64,000 nt of DNA from Stenogyne calaminthoides (lineage: Eukaryota > Streptophyta > Magnoliopsida > Lamiales > Lamiaceae), in NCBI GenBank assembly GCA_037126765.1, contig JBBCBC010000001.1, positions 37,990,804 through 38,054,803 on the forward strand, in the 5' to 3' direction. Of this stretch, positions 1 to 10,660 are shown piece by piece. Made by a program: the position numbers and the translations under genes. How positions within the stretch are numbered: the stretch's first letter is position 1; each line of letters opens with the position of its first letter. Under the pieces are notes generated by a model that worked only from the letters and a program-made list of their open reading frames with translations, had not been told where the DNA came from and made no database searches.

Positions 1-430
1 ATTTATACTTTCGTTGATAAGTCGAGGAGTCGAATACATCCACTGACGATTCAGATATTCCATCTGTTTCAAATCATTATCAATATGTTAATTCTACAAA
101 AAAATTGACAGAGTTTCGTCTGTATATGTAAATATCCAAATATATTCTTCTATCAAATAACATCAAATACATTCATTTAACATAAACTATCTACCCAATA
201 TTCATCTAGCTATGATCACAACATTCATTTAACATAAACTATCAATAAAATATATGTCAATACCAAACTTATAACATTACACTATATATATTTTTAGTCA
301 AATCGGTAGAAATGTGAAAACGTACCGTAAAATCATCCTCGAGGAGTAAATATCTTTCCTCTACATAATATGCACTTCAAAAAATGATTTTCGCCTCTAT
401 CTACACAAAATTTGATTTTCGAAAGTTTTT
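1..430. other. AT-rich non-genic DNA
   Basis: No gene is visible. A 22-bp direct repeat containing 'cattcatttaacataaact' occurs at about 169-190 and 221-242. Nothing else stands out. Confidence 0.5.
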
Positions 431-1660
431 ATTTATTTTCGACTTTTCTGCAGGCTGAGGTGCCTGGTTTTTATTAGATTTTAGCGACGGATTCAGCGAC
501 GGTCACTAGAAACCGTCGCTAATAGCAACGGTTCAGCGACGAATATTTTTGTCGTTCATAGCGACGGTTTAGCGATAGAATTTTAAATAACCGTCGCTAA
601 GTCCGTCGCTAAATACACGATTTTTTAAAAAAAAACATATATTAAAACTGTTCAATGCTAATTAAAAATTAAAAACAAAAACATAAAATTAAAAATTGTT
701 CATAACATAATTAAAATAACAATGATCCTAGAAGGGATCTGCCCTCCAAACAGCTACAATCGACTCCCAAACTTCGTGCCCAAGTTCTTCTGATAAATCC
801 ACCCCGTGTTCCCTCCACTGTGTACGCCACTTGTACATCATGTCGTGGTAACGCAATTGAGCAAGTTTACAAAATGCATTATAAACTACATCGGTCTCGA
901 GCTCGGGACTCCACATAGTTTGTTTCTATATTTTTAAAATAATACAATAATTAATTAAATTAATTTTAACAATATATATTAAAATAAAATATTTTAAGTA
1001 AATTTTATACCTTAAACTCCTCAAAATACAATTGACGCTGATCAGTTGACACATTTTTTCAACGATAAGAGTTGACAACAATTCCCACCCGCATAATGAC
1101 GTTGTTGGCTATACAGGAAGCGTCGTGACTAGGTACAATACTATAACACATTAAAAAATAAATACAGAATTAATAATTATTGTATTAAATTAATTAATTA
1201 TATAATTATTATCGTATAAAACAAAAACACTTACGCTCCATTAATAATATTGATAAACAAACCAGTAGTAGGCCTTATGGATGAAGCAGGAACGTCACCA
1301 CTTTCAGCAGCCATCTAAATAAAATAGGAAATTTATATATTAATTATATTATATAAAATAAAATTAAATATAAATAAATATACGAAAAAATAATTAATGT
1401 AGTACCGTGAATATCGAAGAATGCAGATGAACGAGGCTTGTTTGTATTGCTTTCTGATTTGATTGATGAAACAAATGCGCATGCTGGGTGTGTATATATA
1501 GAATTGGATTTAGCGACGGTTTTCAAAAAACCTTCGCTAAATCCGTCACTAAAGTCTTCCAAAATTAATGACACCGCCTCCCAACGGGCGGATCCTCGCA
1601 ACGGGTGTATCTCTTCATTTTCTGAAAAGTATAGCGACGGCTCTCTTTCTGTCTTTTTTA
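430..1660. mobile_element. Decayed CACTA (En/Spm)-like transposon
   Basis: Copies of 'tagcgacggtt' and its reverse complement 'aaccgtcgct' cluster at 480-620 and again at 1505-1640. Short subterminal repeats of this kind flank many plant CACTA elements. Between the clusters lies a minus-strand fragment resembling plant En/Spm transposase. No CACTA terminal motif and no 3-bp target duplication were found, so the true ends are lost or unrecognised. The limits given are those of the repeat clusters. Confidence 0.55.
728..1138 (-). pseudogene. Plant En/Spm (Ptta-type) transposase fragment
   Basis: Two exon-like pieces on the minus strand, about 1138-1010 and 919-728, are separated by an AT-rich intron. 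The first has an in-frame stop after 'GIVVNSYR'. The second reads through 'FCKLAQLRYHDMMYKWRTQW' to a stop near 728. The arrangement of a K..Y.EFK segment followed by F..La..RY.dM..K.R is like the plant transposase Ptta/En/Spm family. I infer the assignment from this pattern and from the flanking repeats. It is too short and broken to act. Confidence 0.4.
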
Positions 1661-1936
1661 TAATACTCTTTCAGAATCTGGAAAGCTTATTACTAAACTG
1701 AGTCCAACACCCTGCAATAATAAAACAAACCAAATGAAGTATCAATAAACTAATGAATATAAATACCAGAAATATGAAGATAAGATAAGAACTTTTATAG
1801 TAGCTTGTGTAAATCACCCTTCTTATGTATTCACCTTGATTGATCAAAACCATAAATTGTCAATTTCGGTTGGCAGCAACCTCATGTGTAGTGCAAACAC
1901 CCTTTCCACAAATAGGATAGATCTTGGAGTTCCCCC
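1661..1936. other. Spacer between CACTA remnant and copia LTR
   Basis: AT-rich, with no supported gene. It ends in a run of five C immediately before the LTR start. Confidence 0.4.
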
Positions 1937-3393
1937 TGTTGGGAAAATTTATAGTTTTGATGAAAGTTCCAAAAACACATGTAATAGGACCAGTCGAACC
2001 TGTTAGTCGACTTATGATCAAATAGAAAACCAACTGACCATGCTAGAAATCTAATGTTCTTTAGAGTTAGGTCATATATTTAGGGGGAACTCAATATATT
2101 AGAATAGTCTAGTGAAGAAAAGAAGATTCAGAGATCATAAGACTACTAAAGATCAAAAGACCTGCTTTATGAAGATATCAACAGAGTCTTAAGATTGTTT
2201 CTAAGTCAATCTTAAACGAGACTCCAGATCAAATCAGAGGAGCAACTGATCTGATGCTCAACTGGTACGAAGTCAGACGACTCAATTAAGAGTCAACTCA
2301 AATCATAATACACGAAGAATATATATCAAGTCATACAAGTTCAGATCTAAAGAATATGAAGAAAAGGTCTAACTAAGTGCCGCATAAGTGTACTTGTCAA
2401 CCAACCAGAGATCGACACGTATGTAATTTGACTGATATGAAGTATCAGGGTCAAACAGCTAGAAAGGACAATTTCACGCTTTAGGTATGGCTGCCCCTAC
2501 AAACATCACTTCATACTTGACCTCCTACCTAATATAGATTGAAATTCGAATTGCTATCCAACGACTCTTTGATTTCAACTCTATAGGTAAGGATGAATCT
2601 ATTTAGAGTTCATTACGGAAATAATCAAGCATTCAAGCCTTGAAGCTATTTCCGCAAGAACACTCAAGCAAAACTCAAGATTTATTCTTAGTGTTCATCC
2701 CTTACAACTTAGAAAGAAATATTCTCTCTCAGCATTTTAGGTTGATTCATTACTAGAGATATTTTCTAGTTGGAACATATACAAACCCCCATAAACACAA
2801 CATGTTAGGAAGTTAGAAAGTTTATAAGTTAGTTGTTTCTAGCTTGTAATCTGAGATATGGGTGGATCTCTGTAAAAATCTAGTTTGGTTGATCGTGGAG
2901 ATCATTGTAAAGTGTTCCTAACACTGAAAACTAAGGTGTTTGATAGTGTGTGCCCCTGCTGATAGGAAAAAGTGGACGTAAGAGTAGTTCTCCGAACCAC
3001 TATAAAAATATGTGTTTTGTTTACTGCTTTGCATATTTGTCATACTTATTCTGCATACAAAACAACATGCATAACTTGAGAGATCAGATTAGACATCAAG
3101 TCTACTGATCAGAACAACGTGACCATTTGTCCACTGATCTAGGCTAAAACTTAAGTTGTTTGAAAAGGATTTTCTCACGGGTAAAAACTAGCTTCCGCAC
3201 ATTAGCTAGATTGATAGACGTCCAACTGATAAGCTTTAGAGCTGTCAGTAGGTTGGATATCAGACCAGGATAATTTTACTACGCACTTTACAACAACTTA
3301 TCTGCTTTTATACGTTGTACACGGAAAAGTTTGAAAGTCTATTCACCCCTCCTCTCTAGACTTTCCACTCATGAAACCCGTTCGGGACCTACA
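1937..3393 (+). repeat. 5' LTR of family A copia
   Basis: The LTR starts TGTTGGGAAAATTTATAG and ends GGACCTACA. It has internal similarity to the solo LTR at 10661-12312: the starts match, and both share 'gtgcccctg.tgatagg' and 'ccgaaccactataaaa' around 2950-3010 and 12070-12130. Confidence 0.8.
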
Positions 3394-3395
3394 AG

Positions 3396-3407
3396 TGGTA
3401 TCAGAGC
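3396..3407 (+). other. Primer-binding site (initiator tRNA-Met)
   Basis: TGGTATCAGAGC is complementary to the 3' end of plant initiator tRNA-Met and lies two bases downstream of the LTR. It fixes the LTR boundary and the element's orientation. Confidence 0.85.
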
Positions 3408-3529
3408 AGTGGTTCTTCAGACCACTGACTTTGAATATCATCGCTTCTTGAGGAAGAACCTTTGTGGTCACTTGAACTGATCTTTGTAAATCTTTTCATA
3501 ACTCATTTGTTTTTCAAAAATCATCAGCA

Positions 3530-4778
3530 TGGAATCAGGATCAGGAAAGTATCATGCATTGCCGAACTTTTCCATTGAAGACTATAATTCTTGGATGTTC
3601 AGAATGGAGAATCATCTTGGTTCGCTCAGCTCTCGCATGATGGAGGTAATCCAGAACTGACCTATTTTAATATATCACACCAGCCCACTAAAGGTGTTGA
3701 AGGTGTTGATGTTGCTCATCCTGCTGGAGCCATGGTTTTTAAGTCTGTCACTCAAATGGACACCGAAGAGAGGAAAGTTTACAACATAGAAGAGGTGGGT
3801 AAAAACATCATTCTGAAGACTGTTGACAATGTTGTGATGCAAAAGATTCGCTACTGTAGAACTGCCAAAGTCGTGTGAGACATCCTTGTTGAGATGTGTG
3901 AACGAAATGATCAGATTAAAGAGAGTAAGCTCCAGATTGCTGTGACAAAATTTGAAAATATGAGGATGCTACCCAATGAGACCGTCGATTAGTTGGATGG
4001 TAGATTTATTGCTGCTATGAATGAATTCTATGTCCTCGGAAAGGAGTTTACTGATAAAGAGATCAACTACAAAATTCTTAGGGCTTTAACTAAGAAATGG
4101 GACATGAAGAATACTGTTTTTAAAGACAGTAAGGACTTTGCAACGATGAAGCCGAACAAACTATTCCAGAGTCTGAAAGCTCATGAGTATGATATTGAGC
4201 AAAGGGAAATTGTTGATGAAATCCCAACTGCTACATCAAAATCTGTTGCATTTAAGACAACCAGGAAAGCTTCTGTTCCTGCTAAACCAATTGGAAAAGA
4301 CATCAGTCAGACATAACATATTGCTCTTCTGACCAGACGTCTTGATCAAATGACCAACAGATTTGGGAAATACAAGAAGTTTTATAGGGACTACAAAGAA
4401 AGCAAGGGAAAAGACAATAGATCATCTGCCAGATCAGATGACATAAACTCTAAGGAAAATGAGAGTCATCATTCAAGTCGTTCTAATAACAGAAATGATG
4501 CCAAGTCTCCAGAAAGATCTTCATATCGGAAGAGAGACTTATCTGTCAAGAGAGAATCAGATGAGTCATCATACTTGACTGTAAGAAATCAGGTCACTAC
4601 ATTTATGATTGTCTTGACCAGACCCCCAAAGAGAGAGAAAGTCGCATAACCAGAAGAGATCAAAGGTACAAGGATATGAAAGCAATGGTTGCTGATACTT
4701 CTGGAATCGACAAGTCTGATATGTCATCGTCTAAATCTGACTACTCATCTGATGAGGATCTCCGCCTGCTGACCAAAG
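3530..4778 (+). pseudogene. gag: copia gag, frameshifted and truncated
   Basis: The start at 3530 reads MESGSGKYHALPNFSIEDYN, a typical copia Gag opening (small sugar-like 'NF.ieDYnSWm' motif), and stops after 43 residues. The homologous sequence continues in other frames at 3591-3878, 3993-4316 and 4350-4649, so there are several frameshifts plus a TAG near 3990. A basic, serine-rich tail (4350-4600) precedes a zinc-knuckle remnant around 4575-4620 that reads DCKKSGHYIYDC in a shifted frame, so most of the CCHC motif can still be seen. The protein would have formed the retrotransposon particle. It cannot be made from this copy. Confidence 0.75.
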
Positions 4779-6614
4779 TGTTGGGATTATACTGGAAAGT
4801 ATGCTTTTACTTTGTATAATCGAAACTGAATTTCCAGACTTATTTACTGAAATAAATTGTTTATCACTGATGTTTTAAATATCATTGAATGTTACATATA
4901 TTTACTGCATAACTGTTCAATAATTCGTACGTGTTACATTGTAGTTAATTTAGTGATACCAGATCACAGAAGATTAAATTAACAGTCCCTTGTAACTAAA
5001 AGTACGCCATTCACGACCTAGATGGAGATGAACAACCCATCGTGAAAGGTTGAGGTGTAAGGCTCAGATTGGTTTGTCTTGACCAAGAGATTACACTAGT
5101 GCATGACTGATGAGCTGAATAGGACCTACATGAGGATAAATTCTTCAGAACTGAACGAGGAAGAATTAGACCTCAGTGGTTCATTGTTTCTTAACCTTCG
5201 TCCCTTAAATAGGATCACGTGGGATTGGTAACTATTGCTTTGACTTATCATGGGTAGCGAATCAGAGAGAGATTCAATACTTTTTATCTTGGGCAATATT
5301 ATTGGTCACATGTGATTGCTAAGATTTAATACGAAGAATCGTGTGCAAGTACGCTTGTTTGATTTGCCCCCTTGGGAGGTTCATAAGCTTTATCATACCA
5401 AATCTTGCAAGTGGAATTAGTTTCCGGTATGGATAATAATGTTGAACCATTCCTTGACCAAGGACAAAAGATATTAATTAACGGAAAGCTATTTCAGTGG
5501 CTTGAATTAATTAATGGGCTAGATAATCTTAAACACGAGAAATAACGACCGGGAGCCATATTGACTGTAATATGGGTTAAGATGGATAGTGCAATATTAA
5601 TTATGTAGTGGGATTAATTAATATTTATGGGCTTGAATTATATTGTGGCTCAATATTAGATATTCAAGGTCCATTAGAAGGTCCAACCTTAATTCTCCTA
5701 AAGGCCCCCTGAGTAGCCCAACAAATAGTCCAATAACTGAAAAAGGTGATTAAAATAAAATAAATATTGTTGCTTATTTTTCCTCTAAATTTTCGAAAAT
5801 TATGAATAAGTTGGGAGAAAGATTTTCTTTGAATTTTGTTATGGAATGAAGATATGTATTCCTGGAATACAAGATTATCTCATTAAATTCAAGAAATCTC
5901 CCACTTGGTTATTTCATAAGAGAATTTCGAAATTTTGAAAATATAGTGGGCAAGAAAGATTTTCTTGAAAAGATATAATGGAAGATATGTATTTCTTGAA
6001 ATACAAGAATATCTCATACATTCAAGAAGATCCAAATCTTGGAATCTTGCACTCTAAAATTTTCGAAAATATCCATAATTGAGGAGGTGCGATTTTTGTG
6101 GAATATTTTAATTATGGGAAAAAAAATATAGGAGATATATTCAAGATTTCTTGGTGACCAAGAAAAGTCTTTTCCCACATTGATTTTTCACTGAAAATTT
6201 CGACCACCCCTCTCCTATAAATAGGGGATGATTAGTTCATTCCCAAGTACAATTCCATGTGCTGGAAAAATTAGCAAATCCACGAAAGTGGTGCAACAAA
6301 GTTTATTTTTTCCCTTTTGTTAATTGTTCGCGAGTATCCTTCCACCGGATTGTCGAGCAAGGGCTAAGGGAATACTTGGGAAGTCCTTTTGGTTAGTCCG
6401 TCCGACCGAAGTCACTGCCATCCCAAGAGGTACGTTCACGTAAACCCGTAGATTCCGCATGCGTAGGTTTTACGTGGCTTTTTATATGCATGATATGTTG
6501 TTGCAATTATTATTTGAATTAATATAGGATTAATTCATGCTAGTAATAATTAAAGAATTAAATTTGTATTTAAATATTCATCCCGAATAGATCTGTGCAA
6601 CTTATTCCCCAGCA
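4779..6614 (+). mobile_element. Solo LTR, copia family B (first)
   Basis: The 1836-bp LTR begins TGTTGGGATTATACTGG and ends ..CCCCAGCA. Exact 5-bp duplications CAAAG flank it at 4774-4778 and 6615-6619. Its sequence matches the reverse complement of the LTRs of the complete element at 41541-50818. No internal region remains, which points to LTR-LTR recombination. A TATA-like motif lies at 6214-6222. Confidence 0.9.
6214..6222 (+). promoter_or_regulatory. TATA box of family B LTR
   Basis: 'cctataaatagggga' is conserved in the family B LTRs here, at 39837, and, on the minus strand, in the two LTRs of the complete element near 41932 and 49362. It probably sets the U3/R start of transcription. 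Confidence 0.6.
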
Positions 6615-6668
6615 CAAAGAAGATTATGATTATGGTTATCGTACCAAAAATAAAAATACGCTACCCAT

Positions 6669-8498
6669 TGTTAGGGTTATACTGGCAAATATGCTTTTAG
6701 TGCTACTTATGTATACAAACTAATTTTTCCACTTATTATTGAGAATCATATTTTTATTGTTGTTACTTTAAATATAATGAATGTTAATTATTTATTCCAT
6801 AACCGTTCAGAGGTACTTTACATTGTAGATAATGTGGTGTGTAAAATATCACAGAAGATCACATTATCAGTTCCTTGTATATAAGTACAATTGATTCACA
6901 ACTTAGATGGAATTGAAGAATCTATTGGTAGAAGTTGAGGTGTAATGCTCAGATTAGTTTGTCTTGACCAAGAGATTACACTAGTGCATTATGATGTGCT
7001 GAAGAGGACCTGCAGAGAGGAAATTCTTCCAGACTGACTTAAGGGATGAAGAATTAGACCTCTGTGGTTGTTGATTTCTTAATCTCTGTCACTTAAATGG
7101 GATTGTATATAATTTATAACTATGTCTTTGATTTATTATGGGTAGGGAATCAAAGAGATTCAATACTTTGTATTTTGGGCAATTTTATTAATTATAGGAC
7201 AGATCGCCAAAATTAATACATAGAATTGTGTACTATGAGTGTCAAGTTTGATTATGTCCTCTTAGTGGGCTCAGAAGGTTTATCATATCAAATTTGATAT
7301 GTGGAATTAATTTTCGGTATGATAATAATGTTGAGTTGTCCTTACTTCAAGGAATAAAAGATATTAATTAATTAAGACATTCAGTAGCTTAAATTAATTA
7401 ATGGACATTGAATCTTAAACACGAAAAATAATAACCGGGAGCCATATTTCGTAATATGAGTTAGGATGGATAGTGCAATATTAATTTTATAGTGGAATGA
7501 ATTAATATTAATGAGCCGAAATAATATTGTGGTTCAATATTGATTTATGGGCCCATTGGGAGGTCAAATCCTAATTATCCTAAATGCCCCTCAAGTAGCC
7601 CAATATAAGTCAATTTTAATTTGTTGCATGAAATAAAGGAGAAATAAAATATTGGGAACAAATATTTGTGGAAATAAAATTATGGAAGAGAGATAAGATT
7701 TCTTGGAGAATAAAATCTTCTCATAATTCCACAAATTTGACCAAGAGTCTTCGCCCCCCCCCCCCTCCCCCTCCCCCCAATTATAGATGATTTAGGAGAG
7801 ATAAATTTTATGTGCAAAGATAATATTAATGTATTTGGTAATTATCTCTTGGAGAATAAAATCTTTTCATATCTCCATATTTTCTCTAGAGAATTTTGAA
7901 CCCTATATGTATCAAGGGTGCAATCACTAGGCGGGTAGATTCTGGTCGCCTAGCGCCTAGGTCTGTCCAGTCGCTGCCTAAGCGGTCCGACTTTTTTTTT
8001 AATTACAAAATAAATTAACATAAATCCGCCTAGGCACCGCCTGACAGTGAAAATGATTTTTCTCGCCAATTTTGGTAAAATTGGATCAGTCGGAGGCTGC
8101 CTAGTGCCTAGGCGGTGCCTAGGCCGATTTTTACAAGAGATATATTTTTCGAAATATAAAGTGTGTGCAACAAAAAAAATAAAAAATTTTACTTGAGTGT
8201 TAGATAGTTGTGTGAGATTTCCCACCGGATCTACAAGCTAGGACTTGGAGAATACTTGAGAAGACGTTTGAGTTGAATTGTTATTATTATTACTACTTCT
8301 CAACTGCGTCTCTCCGATTCAAAAGTAAACACGTAATCCCTTAGTTACGCATGTTTAGAGATTTAATTGTTTTACCGTGTATTCAATTGCACGAATTGTT
8401 TGGTTTATTTATTTAAATTGTAGAATTAGATTTATGATAATTCATATTTAAATTACGTCCCAAATAGATCCATCACATGTTTAATTTATTCTCCAGCA
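6669..8498 (+). mobile_element. Solo LTR, copia family B (second)
   Basis: The 1830-bp LTR runs from TGTTAGGGTTATACTGG to ..CTCCAGCA, with exact duplications CCCAT at 6664-6668 and 8499-8503. It is more diverged from the family than the 4779 copy. It carries a long C-run (7753-7778) and an inserted palindromic segment rich in 'gcctaggc' (about 7925-8135). Confidence 0.9.
7925..8135. repeat. Inverted 'CGCCTAGGC'-type insertion within the LTR
   Basis: A GC-rich segment starts 'ggcgggtagattctggtcgc' and ends 'gcctaggccgattttt', with repeated gcctag and gcctaggcgg motifs in both orientations. The other family B LTRs lack it, so it is a later insertion, perhaps a small MITE. No target duplication was identified. 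Confidence 0.45.
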
Positions 8499-8677
8499 CC
8501 CATACCATAACGAAAATTTGATGTACCGATTTTTTTTTTATAAATTCGATATTTTTCGGCACGACAATCACAATATACCGAAATTTTTATATTTTTTCCA
8601 CCCCTATAAATTGACAAGAGAATCTCTTTCGATTCACTCAGCCAATTTCTATTGGCGCGAGTTACTTATTTATAATA

Positions 8678-8733
8678 CACAAAGTTTTGTATGAAACTGG
8701 TTCACCATTTATAAAACTGTGCACCACTATCCA
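8678..8733 (+). repeat. MULE left terminal region
   Basis: Starts 'cacaaagttttgtatgaaa' and includes 'ccactatccat' at 8723-8733. The right end read in reverse gives 'gagtcagttttgtgtgaaa' followed by 'ccactatccat'. The repeats are short and have an indel of about 15-20 bp. Confidence 0.7.
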
Positions 8734-10335
8734 TTCCAGAAAATGGGTCATTAAACGGGTCAATATATAAACTCAATATTTTCCTTTCTCTAACCCTATC
8801 TCTGCTTTTCTCAGATCGCCATTTTCGCATGTCTCACACAGATCGCCATTTTGGTTTATGGTGTTTTCGATCAGTCTCAAATTGATAGCCTCCCTGTTTC
8901 GCTATCAATTTGGTGTGTTCGACGATCTGATTTTCACTAATTAAAACAATCGATCAGTCTTCAATCCACGGCTTGGGTAATTTTGGTGTCTCGACTATCT
9001 AATTTTTGGTGTTTCGCTTTCAATTCGGTGTTTAGACGGTCTTCACTTCACACGCACGCTCGCACAGGGATCTGCTCCTCGTTTCGTGTTTCCAATCAGT
9101 CTGAGAGGTAACTACACTGTGTTTCCAATTAACATATTGTTTAGAATCAATAATACTAATATGCGTGGAACTGATACTATTTTCGTCTATTATTTTCTTC
9201 AAATTAAATTACATGACATTTGAGTGGTGGTTAGTATAAGAATTTTTTTGGAGTAGAATGTACAAGGGACATGTTATGACAGTGTGTATTCTTGCCTGTG
9301 GATCAGAGGTAGGATTTGTTGGACTGATGAATTCTGTTGGAATTTTGCCAATTTGAAATTGTTTTAATGAGTAGATTTGATGACAAATTGACATTATCGA
9401 TATGTGTTTTGTGCTAAAATGTCAAACCTGAATTATATGCATTATTGGTATATCGCACTGTGGAAACAGACGATGACTTTTGAGTTGCACTATGCACAAT
9501 TTTGCTATAAATAATGTAGATGGGCTTTTCTAGTTTTATTTGTTTCCAGTCTCTCATACTCTCCTACCTTTTTGCACTTTGGAATCATTAGTTATTTCAA
9601 TAATTTTCGGGGTTGGCTGTAACTGGCATAAAATGTTGTTGAAGTTCTGCACATTTCACAAATTAAACCTATTAAAGTCTCATTCCAGAGGCATGCATAT
9701 GTTTGCTATGTTAAAATGGTATTCTTTTAGGAGCAATGAAGCAATATGCACTACATATAGCTACACAAATGTGCTTTCTGCTTATGGCTTGTAGCTATAA
9801 GCTAACTCGTAAAATAGACCTGATCAAAACTGACCTTATGTAAGTTCAGGCCATAGGACCTATCAAGCAGTTTAACTTAAGAAGGAAGCCCAATAGCCAT
9901 TTCTCGTAATTAGGCTCAAGATTATTTTAAGTCTTTCTTGGACTAGTTATTATTTGTATAATAAAGAGAGCGACCTGAGTTATAAGAGTTAGTAACTTTC
10001 CATTTTTTTGCTTGAAATAATGAATGAATAAGCTAAAGGTAGCTTTCTGCTTATGGCTTGTAGCTAGAGAGATAATTGTTGTGTGCTCCAAATGTGTATG
10101 CTTGTCGTTGAATATATATAACGTAACGAACAAAGTATTTAATGCACATAAGTGCTGCCTCTTTGTCAATCAATTTCCAATAGCAGCCAACTGGAAGTTG
10201 CCATCCTGCTACCAAGCTGGAAAACTGATTAACCAAATATTACATTACTCGTCTATTTCTGCATTTTACATTCTCTATATTAGTCCACTGGCAAACAGAT
10301 TTTAAGAATAATAATTTTCTAATTTTTTTTAGGCA
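8734..10335 (+). promoter_or_regulatory. Upstream region and untranslated leader of the Ulp1-like gene
   Basis: A pyrimidine-rich stretch (8770-8850) with a near-duplicate 'cagatcgccatttt' is followed by 5'-leader-like sequence up to a splice donor 'gag|gtaact' near 9107. A matching acceptor 'ttttttag|gc' lies at 10332, three bases before the first ATG. I infer a non-coding first exon (about 8780-9106) and a leader intron of 1.2 kb. No coding exon was seen in the intron. Confidence 0.45.
9773..10066. repeat. 25-bp direct repeats flanking a 244-bp segment
   Basis: Identical 25-mers (beginning 'gctttctgcttatggcttgt') lie at 9773-9797 and 10042-10066 in the leader intron. The enclosed 244 bp contain no gene. 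The arrangement looks like the target duplication of a short retroposed sequence, or a local duplication. Confidence 0.5.
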
Positions 10336-10660
10336 ATGGTAAGGCAGAAAGTTTGTGTGCCAATATATAGTGGGCCAAGAAGACTCAAGGCTTTATATCG
10401 TGCTATGTTAAAATTGCATGAGGAAACTGTTGAAGCTGTGAAGCGTGGTCATGCTTGTAGTGGGAAGGAAAAAGTGAAGAATGTTCATTGTGCTACTAAA
10501 TCTACTTCCTCTAAAGGCATTCTTTGTCGAGAAAAAGTCGATAGAATCAAGGATGATCCTAACAGGTATTGCCTATAGTATTGTTTGTTAATAATTATAG
10601 TATTTGTTGATTATTGGCTTTTGTATTTTTCATAATCTGCTTATGTTATTGTTTAATATT

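Larger units (their letters stand above)
1937..4778 (+). mobile_element. Truncated Ty1/copia element, family A (5' half)
   Basis: The element has a 1457-bp LTR starting TGTTGGG and ending ..CTACA, a primer-binding site two bases later, and a broken gag. The internal region stops at the junction where a family B LTR was inserted (4779). No RT, integrase or 3' LTR follows, so only the 5' part survives. The gag style and the TGGTATCAGAGC primer site fit a plant copia lineage, possibly SIRE-like (inference). The solo LTR at 10661-12312 belongs to the same family. Confidence 0.8.
6620..8606. mobile_element. Degenerate hAT-type MITE split by a solo LTR
   Basis: The 49 bases between the two solo LTRs (6620-6668) and the 8504-8606 flank join into one AT-rich segment rich in 'taccgaaatttt'-like motifs, ending 'ccacccct'. 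It resembles the better preserved MITE at 55797-56171. The left end (expected 'aggggtg') is absent. The junction with copia gag at 4773 predates the first solo LTR, because the CAAAG duplication spans it. Confidence 0.5.

Noticed and set aside
8204..8620. MULE start placed upstream of 8678
   Set aside because: The exact 9-bp duplication at 8669-8677 and the terminal similarity fix the border. The upstream sequence belongs to the LTR and MITE.
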